The translations under genes and the position numbers were made by a program. Below, one piece after another: positions 5,789 to 12,863 of a stretch of 14,527 bases of DNA (positions are counted from its first letter, which is position 1; every line of letters begins with the position of its first letter). This DNA comes from Candidatus Adlerbacteria bacterium. Its GTDB lineage: Bacteria > Patescibacteriota > Minisyncoccia > Phycocordibacterales > SBAW01. The stretch lies in contig CAIJVL010000052.1 of NCBI GenBank assembly GCA_903824155.1, forward strand, positions 1 through 14,527. The letters run 5' to 3'. The notes below the pieces were generated by a model. The model was not told where the DNA came from and ran no database searches. It was given only the letters and a program-made list of their open reading frames with translations.

Positions 5789-7048
5789 ATGTATTCCAAA
5801 AAAATTAAATCCAAAAAGTTTCCCTGGGGAGCAACCGCGCTTGCCGCGCCATTTCCGTCTAAAGATATTGTCTCAATCGTCGGTAGTATTGCCGGAGGCA
5901 ACCGTGCATGGGGAAGTTCGGAGGAAGCCGATGTCCATGCCCAGATGCTTTTGGAAGGAACAAAGTCACATACCAAAAAAGAACTACAGCTTTTACTCGA
6001 TCGTATGGGCGCCAACCTTAGTTTTGCAGCCGGCAATGAACGTCTGCATTTTATGGCCAAGGTTCGGCCGATACATGCGAGCCAGCTTTTAGACATTATT
6101 GCCGAATGTCTTACTGAGCCGGCTTTTCCCGAGCCTGAGCTGGCCGTATTAAAAATGCGCGAAGCTTCGAACCTTGAGCTGGAGTCGCAAAATACCACGA
6201 CACAGGCAAATATAGCCCTTTCGCAGTTGCTGTTTACTAAAGAACACCCCAACTGCGACGAAACAACTAATGAATCAGTAAAAATATTAAAAAGAATCAA
6301 TGCGCAGCGCCTGCGCGAGATGCACACAAAGCTCCTCGACCGCCGCTCACTCGTTATTTCCATGGCAGGAGATATTACAGCAGGCAAAGCATTTGCATTG
6401 GTGAACTCCCACTTTAAGTCAGTTCCGCAGCAAGGCGTTCCTCTTCCAAAATTTGCAAAGGCAAAAGTACTGCCTCCAAAACGCGCAAAAGTCGAAATAC
6501 CCAATAAAGCCAGCATCGATTACGCCGCCGGCATCGCAACCGGTCTTACCAATACCTCTGCCGACTACCCGGCACTTTTGCTTGGCATGCAAGTTCTCGG
6601 CAACCGCAGTGGCTTTAGCGGCCGCTTGATGAAGACTGTGCGCGAAGAAGAAGGCCTAACCTACGGCACGTACGCCTATCCAGCAGGCTTTACCTTTGCT
6701 ACGGACGGCTTCCTTTATATATGGGCAACCTTTGCCCCAGCGCTGTATGAAAAGGGTAAAGCATCTATAGCGCGCCAAGTGCATAAAATTGTCACCGAAG
6801 GCGTTACCGATGACGAGGTAAAAAAACACCGGCAATTGTTCGAGGCGCGCAGCCGCGTGCAACTTTCAAACTCGGGCGCCTTTGCCCGCGCTGCGCACGA
6901 TACGATAGTAGACAACAAACCGCTGTCATACCTCGATGACTTTCCCAAAAAAATTCTTAAATTAAAAACAGCCGAAGTAAATAGGGCACTCAAAAAATAT
7001 TTGCTTCAGAACAAACTCTCCGAAGCCGCCGCCGGCACGTTTGAGTGA
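5789..7048 (+). CDS. M16 peptidase-like, non-catalytic partner subunit
   Basis: A 419-residue M16-family protein in which the zinc site is lost. Aligning MLLEGT (53-58) with the usual MLFKGT puts D48, A51 and Q52 where HxxEH should be. It keeps the second-domain R/Y pair in VREEEGLTYG (R285, Y292), which binds the substrate backbone in this family and is missing from the upstream subunit. The two proteins therefore hold complementary halves of the active site, as in alpha/beta processing peptidases. No signal peptide is visible. ATG 5789 follows the first subunit by 8 bases without an SD, so translation probably depends on coupling. It ends in TGA. Confidence 0.9.
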   Translation: MYSKKIKSKKFPWGATALAAPFPSKDIVSIVGSIAGGNRAWGSSEEADVHAQMLLEGTKSHTKKELQLLLDRMGANLSFAAGNERLHFMAKVRPIHASQLLDIIAECLTEPAFPEPELAVLKMREASNLELESQNTTTQANIALSQLLFTKEHPNCDETTNESVKILKRINAQRLREMHTKLLDRRSLVISMAGDITAGKAFALVNSHFKSVPQQGVPLPKFAKAKVLPPKRAKVEIPNKASIDYAAGIATGLTNTSADYPALLLGMQVLGNRSGFSGRLMKTVREEEGLTYGTYAYPAGFTFATDGFLYIWATFAPALYEKGKASIARQVHKIVTEGVTDDEVKKHRQLFEARSRVQLSNSGAFARAAHDTIVDNKPLSYLDDFPKKILKLKTAEVNRALKKYLLQNKLSEAAAGTFE

Positions 7049-7074
7049 GGCCGCAATCCACAGACTGCCAATTC

Positions 7075-7208
7075 TTGACCCCTCACCAGAAAGGAGTAGT
7101 GTTAATCCAGACTACCTGTGATTTGTATGAAGATACAGGCCACTTGTTCTTTGATACCAAAAGCCTCTAGCTCTACACCCACGACCTCACCCCAGAAGGA
7201 GAAAGCCC
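7075..7208 (+). promoter_or_regulatory. Leader of the prkA operon with duplicated SD-like segment
   Basis: The 160-base gap before prkA is the longest in the window. TTGACC (7075-7080) and TAGTGT (7097-7102), 16 bases apart, form a weak promoter candidate. CCTCACCAGAAAGGAG (7081-7096) recurs imperfectly as CCTCACCCCAGAAGGAG (7185-7201), which is the prkA SD. After the first copy a GTG at 7099 opens a 23-codon frame ending in TAG at 7168. Its SD spacing of 2 bases is too short for confidence. TGTAT-GAAG-ATACA (7124-7137) can form a small hairpin. If the weak promoter is real, the leader would be about 100 bases long, enough for regulation. Confidence 0.35.
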
Positions 7209-9161
7209 GTGAACACTCACGAATCGCTGTTTAGCACTTTCACTTCATTCTTCCAGGAGCGGATAGCCGGCGGCGACATGTCTGTCCAAGAGTATCTCGA
7301 ATCGTGCCGCTCTGACCCGATGAAGTATGCCAATGCTGCCGAGCGTCTTTTGGCAGCTATCGGCGAACCGAAGATGATTGATACGGCAAAAGACGCACGT
7401 CTCGGCCGCATCTTTCTTAATCGGACTATGCGCGCATATCCCGGATTTTCCGAAGGCTTTTACGGCATGGAAGAGGTGATCGAGCGCATCGTCGGATTCT
7501 TTCGCCATTCGGCGCAAGGGCTCGAAGAGCGCAAGCAGATCCTCTACCTGCTTGGTCCGGTCGGCGGCGGCAAATCGTCGCTTGCCGAGCGGATCAAATC
7601 GCTCATCGAAGTAAACCCGATCTACGTGCTGAAGGCCGGCGACGAAATCAGTCCGGTCTTCGAGTCGCCGCTGAGCCTGTTCGACCCCGATAAATTCGGG
7701 TCGATACTGGAAGAGCGATACGGCATTCCGCGCCGCAGACTCAGCGGGCTCATGAGCCCGTGGTGCTACAAGCGTCTCGAAGGTTTTGGCGGCGATATCA
7801 GCCAATTCAAAGTGGTAAAGCTCGCTCCTTCAAAGCTGCGGCAGATTGCCGTAGCCAAGACCGAGCCTGGCGACGAAAACAACCAAGACATCTCGTCTTT
7901 GGTCGGCAAAGTCGACATCCGCAAGCTCGAGAAGTTTGCGCAAAACGACCCCGACGCCTACAGCTACTCGGGCGGCCTTAACCGGGCCAACCAAGGCGTG
8001 CTGGAGTTCGTCGAAATGTTCAAGGCGCCAATCAAGATGCTGCATCCTCTTCTTACGGCAACGCAGGAAGGGAACTACATCGGAACCGAAAACATCGGCG
8101 CAATACCCTTTACCGGGGTCATCCTGGCTCATTCCAACGAGTCGGAGTGGCAAACCTTCAAGGCCAACAAGAACAACGAATCTTTTATCGACCGCATTTG
8201 CGTTATCAAGGTGCCCTACTGCCTTCGGGTAACCGAAGAGCAGAAGATCTACGAAAAGCTCATCAAGGGTTCGGAACTAGCCACGGCACCCTGTGCTCCG
8301 GCAACGCTCGAAACCCTGGCGCGCTTTACGGTTACCTCGCGTCTGCGCAAGCACGAAAATTCTACGTTGTTTGCAAAGATGCGCGTCTACGACGGCGAGT
8401 CTCTCAAAGAGTCCGACCCGAAGGCGCGCAGTGTCCAAGAATACAAGGACGCCGCAGGCGTGGACGAAGGCATGGACGGCGTCTCGACGCGCTTTGCGTT
8501 CAAGATTCTGGCCTCGACCTTCAATCACGACACCACGGAGATCGGCGCCGACCCAGTGCATCTTTTATATGCACTGGAGCAGTCGATACGGCGCGAGCAG
8601 CTGCCCGACGAAGTCGAGAAAAGGTATCTCGAGTTCATCAAGTCAGAACTGGTGCCGCGGTATGCTGAGTTTATTGGCCATGAGATCCAGAAGGCGTATC
8701 TCGAATCGTACGCGGACTACGGGCAAAACCTGTTTGACCGCTACGTCGACTATGCCGACGCCTGGATCGAAGACCAGGACTTTAAGGACCCGGACACCGG
8801 GCAGCTCCTCAACAAAGAACTCCTCAACCAGGAGCTCACCAAGATTGAGAAGCCGGCCGGCATTGCCAACCCCAAGGACTTCCGCAACGAGATCGTCAAG
8901 TTTTCGCTGCGCTCGAGGGCCCACAACGGGGGCAAAAACCCCACATGGACCAGCTATGAGAAGATACGCGAAGTGATCGAAAAGCGGATATTCAGCCAAG
9001 TCGAAGACCTGCTTCCGGTCATTTCGTTCGGCTCGAAAAAAGAAGCCGAGACGGAAAAGAAGCACGGTGAATTTGTCGAGCGAATGAAAACGCGCGGCTA
9101 CACCGAGCGGCAAGTGCGCCGTTTGGTCGAGTGGTATATGAGAGTAAAGCAAGCCAGTTAA
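7209..9161 (+). CDS. prkA: PrkA-type AAA+ serine protein kinase
   Basis: A 650-residue protein matching PrkA/YeaG along its whole length (E. coli YeaG is about 644). The N-terminal AAA_PrkA domain holds the P-loop GPVGGGKSS at 116-123 (K122, S123) after the family segment GFYGMEEVIERIVGFF, and SYSGGLNRANQGVLEFVEMFKAP downstream. The C-terminal PrkA domain contains GVSTRFAFKILASTFNHD and the RAHNGGKNPTWTSYEKIREVIEKR region near 590-615. The family phosphorylates proteins on Ser; it is induced by nitrogen starvation in enterobacteria and during sporulation in Bacillus. GTG 7209 is set by AAGGAG at 7196-7201 with a 7-base gap. Lys codons are often AAG, unlike the AAA-rich neighbours. An intrinsic terminator separates it from yeaH. 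It is cytoplasmic, with no membrane segment. Confidence 0.96.
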   Translation: MNTHESLFSTFTSFFQERIAGGDMSVQEYLESCRSDPMKYANAAERLLAAIGEPKMIDTAKDARLGRIFLNRTMRAYPGFSEGFYGMEEVIERIVGFFRHSAQGLEERKQILYLLGPVGGGKSSLAERIKSLIEVNPIYVLKAGDEISPVFESPLSLFDPDKFGSILEERYGIPRRRLSGLMSPWCYKRLEGFGGDISQFKVVKLAPSKLRQIAVAKTEPGDENNQDISSLVGKVDIRKLEKFAQNDPDAYSYSGGLNRANQGVLEFVEMFKAPIKMLHPLLTATQEGNYIGTENIGAIPFTGVILAHSNESEWQTFKANKNNESFIDRICVIKVPYCLRVTEEQKIYEKLIKGSELATAPCAPATLETLARFTVTSRLRKHENSTLFAKMRVYDGESLKESDPKARSVQEYKDAAGVDEGMDGVSTRFAFKILASTFNHDTTEIGADPVHLLYALEQSIRREQLPDEVEKRYLEFIKSELVPRYAEFIGHEIQKAYLESYADYGQNLFDRYVDYADAWIEDQDFKDPDTGQLLNKELLNQELTKIEKPAGIANPKDFRNEIVKFSLRSRAHNGGKNPTWTSYEKIREVIEKRIFSQVEDLLPVISFGSKKEAETEKKHGEFVERMKTRGYTERQVRRLVEWYMRVKQAS

Positions 9162-9177
9162 CGCTGGTTTGCACCAG

Positions 9178-9215
9178 GGGCTGGATTCGCTTGCGTTTCC
9201 AGCCCTTTTTCTTTT
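9178..9215 (+). terminator. Intrinsic terminator between prkA and yeaH
   Basis: GGGCTGGA (9178-9185) pairs with TCCAGCCC (9198-9205) around a 12-base loop, followed directly by TTTTTCTTTT (9206-9215). It lies in the 79-base gap between two genes expected to be co-expressed, so it probably lowers yeaH-spoVR transcript relative to prkA rather than ending the operon. Confidence 0.75.
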
Positions 9216-9229
9216 CAGTCTCACACAAA

Positions 9230-9234
9230 GGGAG
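9230..9234 (+). promoter_or_regulatory. SD site fixing the yeaH start
   Basis: GGGAG within AAAGGGAGAG lies 6 bases before ATG 9241. This rules out the earlier in-frame TTG at 9169, which would place the terminator hairpin inside the coding sequence. Confidence 0.75.
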
Positions 9235-9240
9235 AGTTGG

Positions 9241-10536
9241 ATGCAGATTATCGACAGACGCTCTAATCCAGGCCAAAAAAGTCTGGAAAACCGGCAGCGT
9301 TTTTTACGCCGGGCGAAAACCCAAGTGCAAAAAGCGGTAAAAAATGCTTCCGGCAACGCAAACGTCAAAGATGTGCTTAATGGCGGCTCGGTAGAGCTGC
9401 CGATTGACGGCGTCGCAGAGCCTCGTTTGGTTCGCGAAGGAGGTGTGCGTAACAGAGTGCTCCCCGGCAACAAAAAGTTTGTCGAGGGGGACATTCTCGA
9501 CCGCCAGGGTGAAAGCCGCCGCAAAGGAAGCGGCCCGGGCGAAGGAGACAGCACCGACTCTTTTCGGTTTGTGCTGACGCGCGAAGAGTTCATGGACCTG
9601 TTTATGGATGACCTCGAGCTGCCCAACATGCATAAGAAGACCCTTGCCGGCAGTTTGGTGACTAAACCGAGGCGGGCGGGCTACACCATGTCCGGCTCGC
9701 CAACCGCAATATCGGTCAACCGTACCATGCGGCTTGCAACCCAGCGGCGGATGGCTCTTGGCCGCCCGACGCAGGAACAAGTGATGTCCCAATGGCAAAT
9801 AGCCCAAGATGTCTTTGAGGAAACTCAGGACGAAGGGCTGTGGGCTCCGGAATATCTCAAATATATGGGACTTTCCGAAAGGATGGGCCGCATTCCGTTT
9901 ATCGATCCTATCGATGTGCGGTATCGCAGGTTCGAACAAGAGCCGACGCCCATAGCGCAAGCAGTGATGTTTTGCCTTATGGACGTTTCCGGATCGATGA
10001 GCGAGCACATGAAGGACCTTGCGAAAAGGTTTTACATGCTGCTGTATGTCTTTCTGGAGAGGCGGTACAAAAAAGTTGAGGTGGTGTTTATACGCCACAC
10101 CGACAAAGCCGAAGAAGTCGACGAAGACACCTTTTTTCACGCTCCTGCTTCGGGCGGAACATTGGTGTCGACTGTCTTGGAAGAAATGGCGCGCATCGTA
10201 AAGGACCGTTTTAACCCGGCCGAGTGGAATATCTACGCCGCGCAAGCATCTGACGGCGACAACATGAACTCAGATAACACGCGCACAGGCGAGTTCATGA
10301 CCGACAAGATCCTGCCGGTCGCGCAATACTTTGCGTATCTGGAGGTCGGCGAAAACGAAACCACTGAACACATGCATATGCCCAGTTTGGGCGATTCTCC
10401 GCTATGGAAGACGTATGACGGTTTGTGCTCCAAAGGCGCATCGATCGCCATGCGAAAAGTCGGCCGCCGGGAGGATATCTTTCCGGTGTTCCACGAGCTC
10501 TTTGAAAAGAAAGGAAACCAGCATGCAAGCCAGTAA
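9241..10536 (+). CDS. yeaH: YeaH/YhbH family protein (DUF444) with vWA-like domain
   Basis: A 431-residue DUF444 protein, close to E. coli YeaH (427). The N-terminus (IIDRRSNPGQKSLENRQRFLRR) matches the family start, followed by a basic and Gly-rich stretch to about 105 and then a conserved RPTQEQ-bearing middle region. From about 240 a von Willebrand A-like fold begins with CLMDVSGSMSEHMKDLAKRF, giving a MIDAS-type DxSxS at D248, S250 and S252, and continues to ASDGDN near 340 in the C-terminal half. In other bacteria it acts with PrkA in stress responses and is a candidate partner or substrate; the biochemical role is not settled. It overlaps spoVR by 14 bases, so these two are translationally coupled. 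Confidence 0.94.
   Translation: MQIIDRRSNPGQKSLENRQRFLRRAKTQVQKAVKNASGNANVKDVLNGGSVELPIDGVAEPRLVREGGVRNRVLPGNKKFVEGDILDRQGESRRKGSGPGEGDSTDSFRFVLTREEFMDLFMDDLELPNMHKKTLAGSLVTKPRRAGYTMSGSPTAISVNRTMRLATQRRMALGRPTQEQVMSQWQIAQDVFEETQDEGLWAPEYLKYMGLSERMGRIPFIDPIDVRYRRFEQEPTPIAQAVMFCLMDVSGSMSEHMKDLAKRFYMLLYVFLERRYKKVEVVFIRHTDKAEEVDEDTFFHAPASGGTLVSTVLEEMARIVKDRFNPAEWNIYAAQASDGDNMNSDNTRTGEFMTDKILPVAQYFAYLEVGENETTEHMHMPSLGDSPLWKTYDGLCSKGASIAMRKVGRREDIFPVFHELFEKKGNQHASQ
10509..10515 (+). promoter_or_regulatory. SD site fixing the spoVR start
   Basis: GAAAGGA within the end of yeaH lies 7 bases before ATG 10523. The reading frame itself stays open 64 codons further upstream, but that part is only the out-of-frame reading of yeaH. 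Confidence 0.7.
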
Positions 10537-12115
10537 AGCAGCGCATGACGGTACAAAATTATTCGATGGGGCAGACTGGGACTTTCCCATGCTCCAGCGA
10601 ATCAGCGACGCTTGCGAGGAGATCGCGTTCGGTGAGCTCGGTCTCAACTGCTACCCCAACCAGATCGAAGTGATAACGGCCGAGCAGATGCTCGACGCGT
10701 ATTCTTCGGTCGGGATGCCGCTCTTCTACAAGCACTGGTCGTTTGGCAAGCATTTTGCCCAGCAAGAAGCTATGTATCGCAAGGGCTACATGGGCCTTGC
10801 GTACGAAATCGTCATCAACTCGTCTCCGTGCATCTCCTACCTCATGGAGGAAAACACGGCGACGATGCAAACGCTGGTCATCGCGCATGCTGCCTTCGGC
10901 CATAACCACTTCTTCAAGAACAACTATCTCTTTAAGCAATGGACGGACGCCGAGGGCATACTCGACTACCTCGACTACGCCAAAAAGTACATCGCCAAGT
11001 GCGAAGAAAAGTACGGCTACAACGAGGTGGAACGTACGCTCGACGCGGCACACGCATTGATGGGTCAAGGCGTGTTTCGGTACCCGCAAAAGAAAAAACT
11101 CAACCTCAAAGAGGAAAAAGAGCGGGCCGAAAAGCGCCGGGAGTATGTGCAGAGCAGCTTTAACGAGCTGTTCTCGCGCATGGTTCCGGCCAGCAAGCAG
11201 CAGGAAGAGCTAAAGGATGTTTCCAAACGGCGGGTCTTGCTTGGCTTGCCGCAAACAAACGTCCTCTACTTCCTGGAAAAGTCAGCGCCACGCCTCAAGT
11301 CATGGCAGCGCGAGCTTCTGCGGATAGTGCGCCACGTAGCGCAATACTTTTATCCGCAGTCGCAGACCAAAGTCATGAATGAGGGCACCGCTACGTACGT
11401 GCACTACAAAATCATGACGCGGCTGTACGAATTAGGAAAGATCTCGGAAGGGAACTTTCTCGAGTTTTTGCAGTCGCACACCAATGTCGTATTCCAGCCG
11501 GAGTTCGACGACCAAAGGTTTAGAGGGTTCAATCCCTACGCCCTTGGGTTTGCCATGATGCAGGATATCGAGTGCATCGTAACTGGTATCGACGAACGCG
11601 GCGTGCCGTTTACCGAGGAGCAGTTGGACGAAAACCGCGAATGGTTTCCGGACATTGCCCAAAAAGGAGATCCGATGGGCGTCCTGCGCCACATATGGGC
11701 CAACTACCGCGACGAAAGCTTTATCAGCCAGTTCTTGAGTCCCCGGCTGATGAGGAGAATGAAGATGTTCCATCTGTGCGACGATCCTGTAGTCGAAGAG
11801 GGGATTTTGGTCAACAAGATCCACAACGAACGCGGCTACCGTGAAGTAAGGCGCCAGCTGGCGCGAAACTACGACGTCGGCTACGTCGATCTCAACATCG
11901 AAGTTACCGATGTCGATCTTGCCGGCGATCGCGAATTGATACTTCAGCACAAAGTGCTAGACGGCGCGATGCTTTCTGGCGAAAACGCTGCTCCGGTACT
12001 GACGCACCTCGCCAACCTCTGGTCGTACAATGTAAAACTTGAAGAAGTAGACGCTTTGGACGATGTGCTCGAAGAGCATTTTGCAGAGCCAAGCTATGTG
12101 CAAGAAAGTGCTTAG
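10523..12115 (+). CDS. spoVR: SpoVR/YcgB family protein
   Basis: A 530-residue SpoVR family protein, a little longer than E. coli YcgB (about 510). Family blocks visible: DWDFPMLQRISDACEEIA near the N-terminus; YPNQIEVITAEQMLDAYSSVGMP and YKHWSFGKHFAQQE; IAHAAFGHNHFFKNNYLF; MNEGTATYVHY; and the C-terminal LVNKIHNERGYREVRRQLARNYDVG followed by DLAGDRELILQH. SpoVR is needed for spore cortex formation in Bacillus, but the family is widespread in non-spore-formers, where it goes with PrkA and YeaH. Its molecular activity is unknown; the conserved His/Glu blocks could bind metal (speculative). There is no signal peptide. The 14-base overlap with yeaH and the double hairpin after its stop mark it as the last gene of the operon. 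Confidence 0.95.
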   Translation: MQASKAAHDGTKLFDGADWDFPMLQRISDACEEIAFGELGLNCYPNQIEVITAEQMLDAYSSVGMPLFYKHWSFGKHFAQQEAMYRKGYMGLAYEIVINSSPCISYLMEENTATMQTLVIAHAAFGHNHFFKNNYLFKQWTDAEGILDYLDYAKKYIAKCEEKYGYNEVERTLDAAHALMGQGVFRYPQKKKLNLKEEKERAEKRREYVQSSFNELFSRMVPASKQQEELKDVSKRRVLLGLPQTNVLYFLEKSAPRLKSWQRELLRIVRHVAQYFYPQSQTKVMNEGTATYVHYKIMTRLYELGKISEGNFLEFLQSHTNVVFQPEFDDQRFRGFNPYALGFAMMQDIECIVTGIDERGVPFTEEQLDENREWFPDIAQKGDPMGVLRHIWANYRDESFISQFLSPRLMRRMKMFHLCDDPVVEEGILVNKIHNERGYREVRRQLARNYDVGYVDLNIEVTDVDLAGDRELILQHKVLDGAMLSGENAAPVLTHLANLWSYNVKLEEVDALDDVLEEHFAEPSYVQESA

Positions 12116-12134
12116 CAGCGCAGTACAACAAAGT

Positions 12135-12154
12135 GTGCGGACAAAAGCCCGCAC
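12135..12154 (+). other. Small hairpin after spoVR
   Basis: GTGCGG (12135-12140) pairs with CCGCAC (12149-12154) over an 8-base loop. It has no T tract and precedes the terminator proper by 8 bases; it may protect the transcript 3' end. Confidence 0.4.
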
Positions 12155-12162
12155 TCAAACCC

Positions 12163-12195
12163 AAGGCCGCTCCAAAGTGAGCGGCCTTTTTCTTT
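12163..12195 (+). terminator. Intrinsic terminator of the prkA-yeaH-spoVR operon
   Basis: A perfect 10-bp stem, AAGGCCGCTC (12163-12172) with GAGCGGCCTT (12179-12188), loop CAAAGT, and a tail of TTTTTCTTT (12187-12195). Confidence 0.88.
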
Positions 12196-12202
12196 GCCAC
12201 TA

Positions 12203-12230
12203 TTGACACCAAAATGCCGGGGGATACACT
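12203..12230 (+). promoter_or_regulatory. Promoter TTGACA-N16-TACACT
   Basis: A perfect -35 TTGACA (12203-12208) and a -10 TACACT (12225-12230) are 16 bases apart. Transcription should start near 12237, giving a leader of about 28 bases that carries the AAGGAG SD at 12254-12259. This is the most canonical promoter in the window. Confidence 0.7.
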
Positions 12231-12264
12231 GTCAGCAGAATAGTTCTAACCTTAAGGAGCCCAC

Positions 12265-12816
12265 ATGGCCAGAGAGACAGAAGGGGAATTTATCCGCGCT
12301 GTACGCAGACCGTGCCAGTATCCGGGCTGCAACAGACTTCTTTCCAAGTACAACGATACGGACAATGACTGGTGTTACGGCCACACCGCGCGGGAAATAA
12401 CGATTGAAGCAAAAAAGCCCCACGCTGTACTACGCTGCAAACCTGTATTGCCCGTACTTCCGGTAAAAAAGAAGATCATAACGCCTGAAGCGTTTGGGCG
12501 CATGCCTATACATCACAGGATCCTTGCTGCTGTGTGCTATCACTTCGAAACAAACTTATTTGTCTTGAAGAGCAAAGGTCGCGATCCTGACTTGCTCCGA
12601 TACAGGATTATTGCTCTGTACCTTCTGAGGGTGCATACGCAACTTGGTGCCCGCACTGCTGTACACCTATTGGATCGCAAGCATGGCAAAACCCTTATTG
12701 GGGCCGTAAGTATCGTCGAAGCAAATCCTCAAGCCTTTGCAACCGACCTTTTGGCTATCCGTTGGTACTGCAATCTCTTAGATGAGGATCAACCGCTAAA
12801 AGAGGCCGCCGAATGA
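12265..12816 (+). CDS. Zinc-finger protein with DnaA domain IV-like C-terminus
   Basis: A 183-residue protein I cannot name. Residues 17-40 form a small zinc site, C17-x4-C22-x14-C37-x2-H40 (CQYPGCNRLLSKYN then WCYGH), followed by a basic linker. Residues 83-166 resemble the DNA-binding domain IV of DnaA: HHRILAAVCYHFETNLFVLKSKGRD recalls the first helix and the K-R turn, LRYRIIALYLLRVHTQLGA matches the RQMAMYL helix region, and LLDRKHGKTLIGAV sits where DnaA has GGRDHTTVLHA. The second His/Thr motif is degenerate (HGKT). No AAA+ part is present. It may bind DNA as a repressor or compete at DnaA boxes; that is inference. A strong promoter and SD (AAGGAG, 5-base gap) drive it alone, and its terminator overlaps the stop codon. 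Confidence 0.75.
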   Translation: MARETEGEFIRAVRRPCQYPGCNRLLSKYNDTDNDWCYGHTAREITIEAKKPHAVLRCKPVLPVLPVKKKIITPEAFGRMPIHHRILAAVCYHFETNLFVLKSKGRDPDLLRYRIIALYLLRVHTQLGARTAVHLLDRKHGKTLIGAVSIVEANPQAFATDLLAIRWYCNLLDEDQPLKEAAE

Positions 12817-12835
12817 TAGGCGGCCTTTTTCTTTT
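12803..12835 (+). terminator. Intrinsic terminator overlapping the stop of the zinc-finger gene
   Basis: AGGCCGCC (12803-12810) pairs with GGCGGCCT (12819-12826); the loop holds the TGA stop. The tail is TTTTTCTTTT (12826-12835). Confidence 0.85.
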
Positions 12836-12848
12836 GCATAAATCGTTG

Positions 12849-12854
12849 TATTCT
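12849..12854 (+). promoter_or_regulatory. -10 box (TATTCT) before alaS, short leader
   Basis: TATTCT ends 9 bases before ATG 12864, with no SD in between and no clear -35, since that place falls in the preceding T tract. The spacing equals that of the M16 operon promoter. Confidence 0.42.
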
Positions 12855-12863
12855 CTTACGTAC

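Noticed and set aside
4335..6516. Long frames on the - strand (4335-5006, 5740-6516)
   Set aside because: They lie opposite convincing ung and M16 genes, have low-complexity or odd composition and match no family; they arise from codon bias of the + strand genes.
7099..7170. 23-codon frame as a confident gene
   Set aside because: SD spacing of 2 bases to the GTG, no recognisable product; kept only as part of the leader description and finding.
8147..8976. + strand frames in other phases within prkA
   Set aside because: Arg/Ser/Thr-rich translations typical of out-of-phase reading; prkA is continuous and complete.
8643..10245. Large - strand frames at 8643-9629 and 9304-10245
   Set aside because: They mirror the prkA end and yeaH and span the intergenic terminator; the + strand proteins match full-length families.
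10331..10522. N-terminal extension of spoVR
   Set aside because: It is the alternate phase of the yeaH end; the SD at 10509-10515 and the family start support ATG 10523.
7209..12115. Evidence for sporulation
   Set aside because: prkA, yeaH and spoVR are common in non-spore-formers and no other sporulation gene is present.
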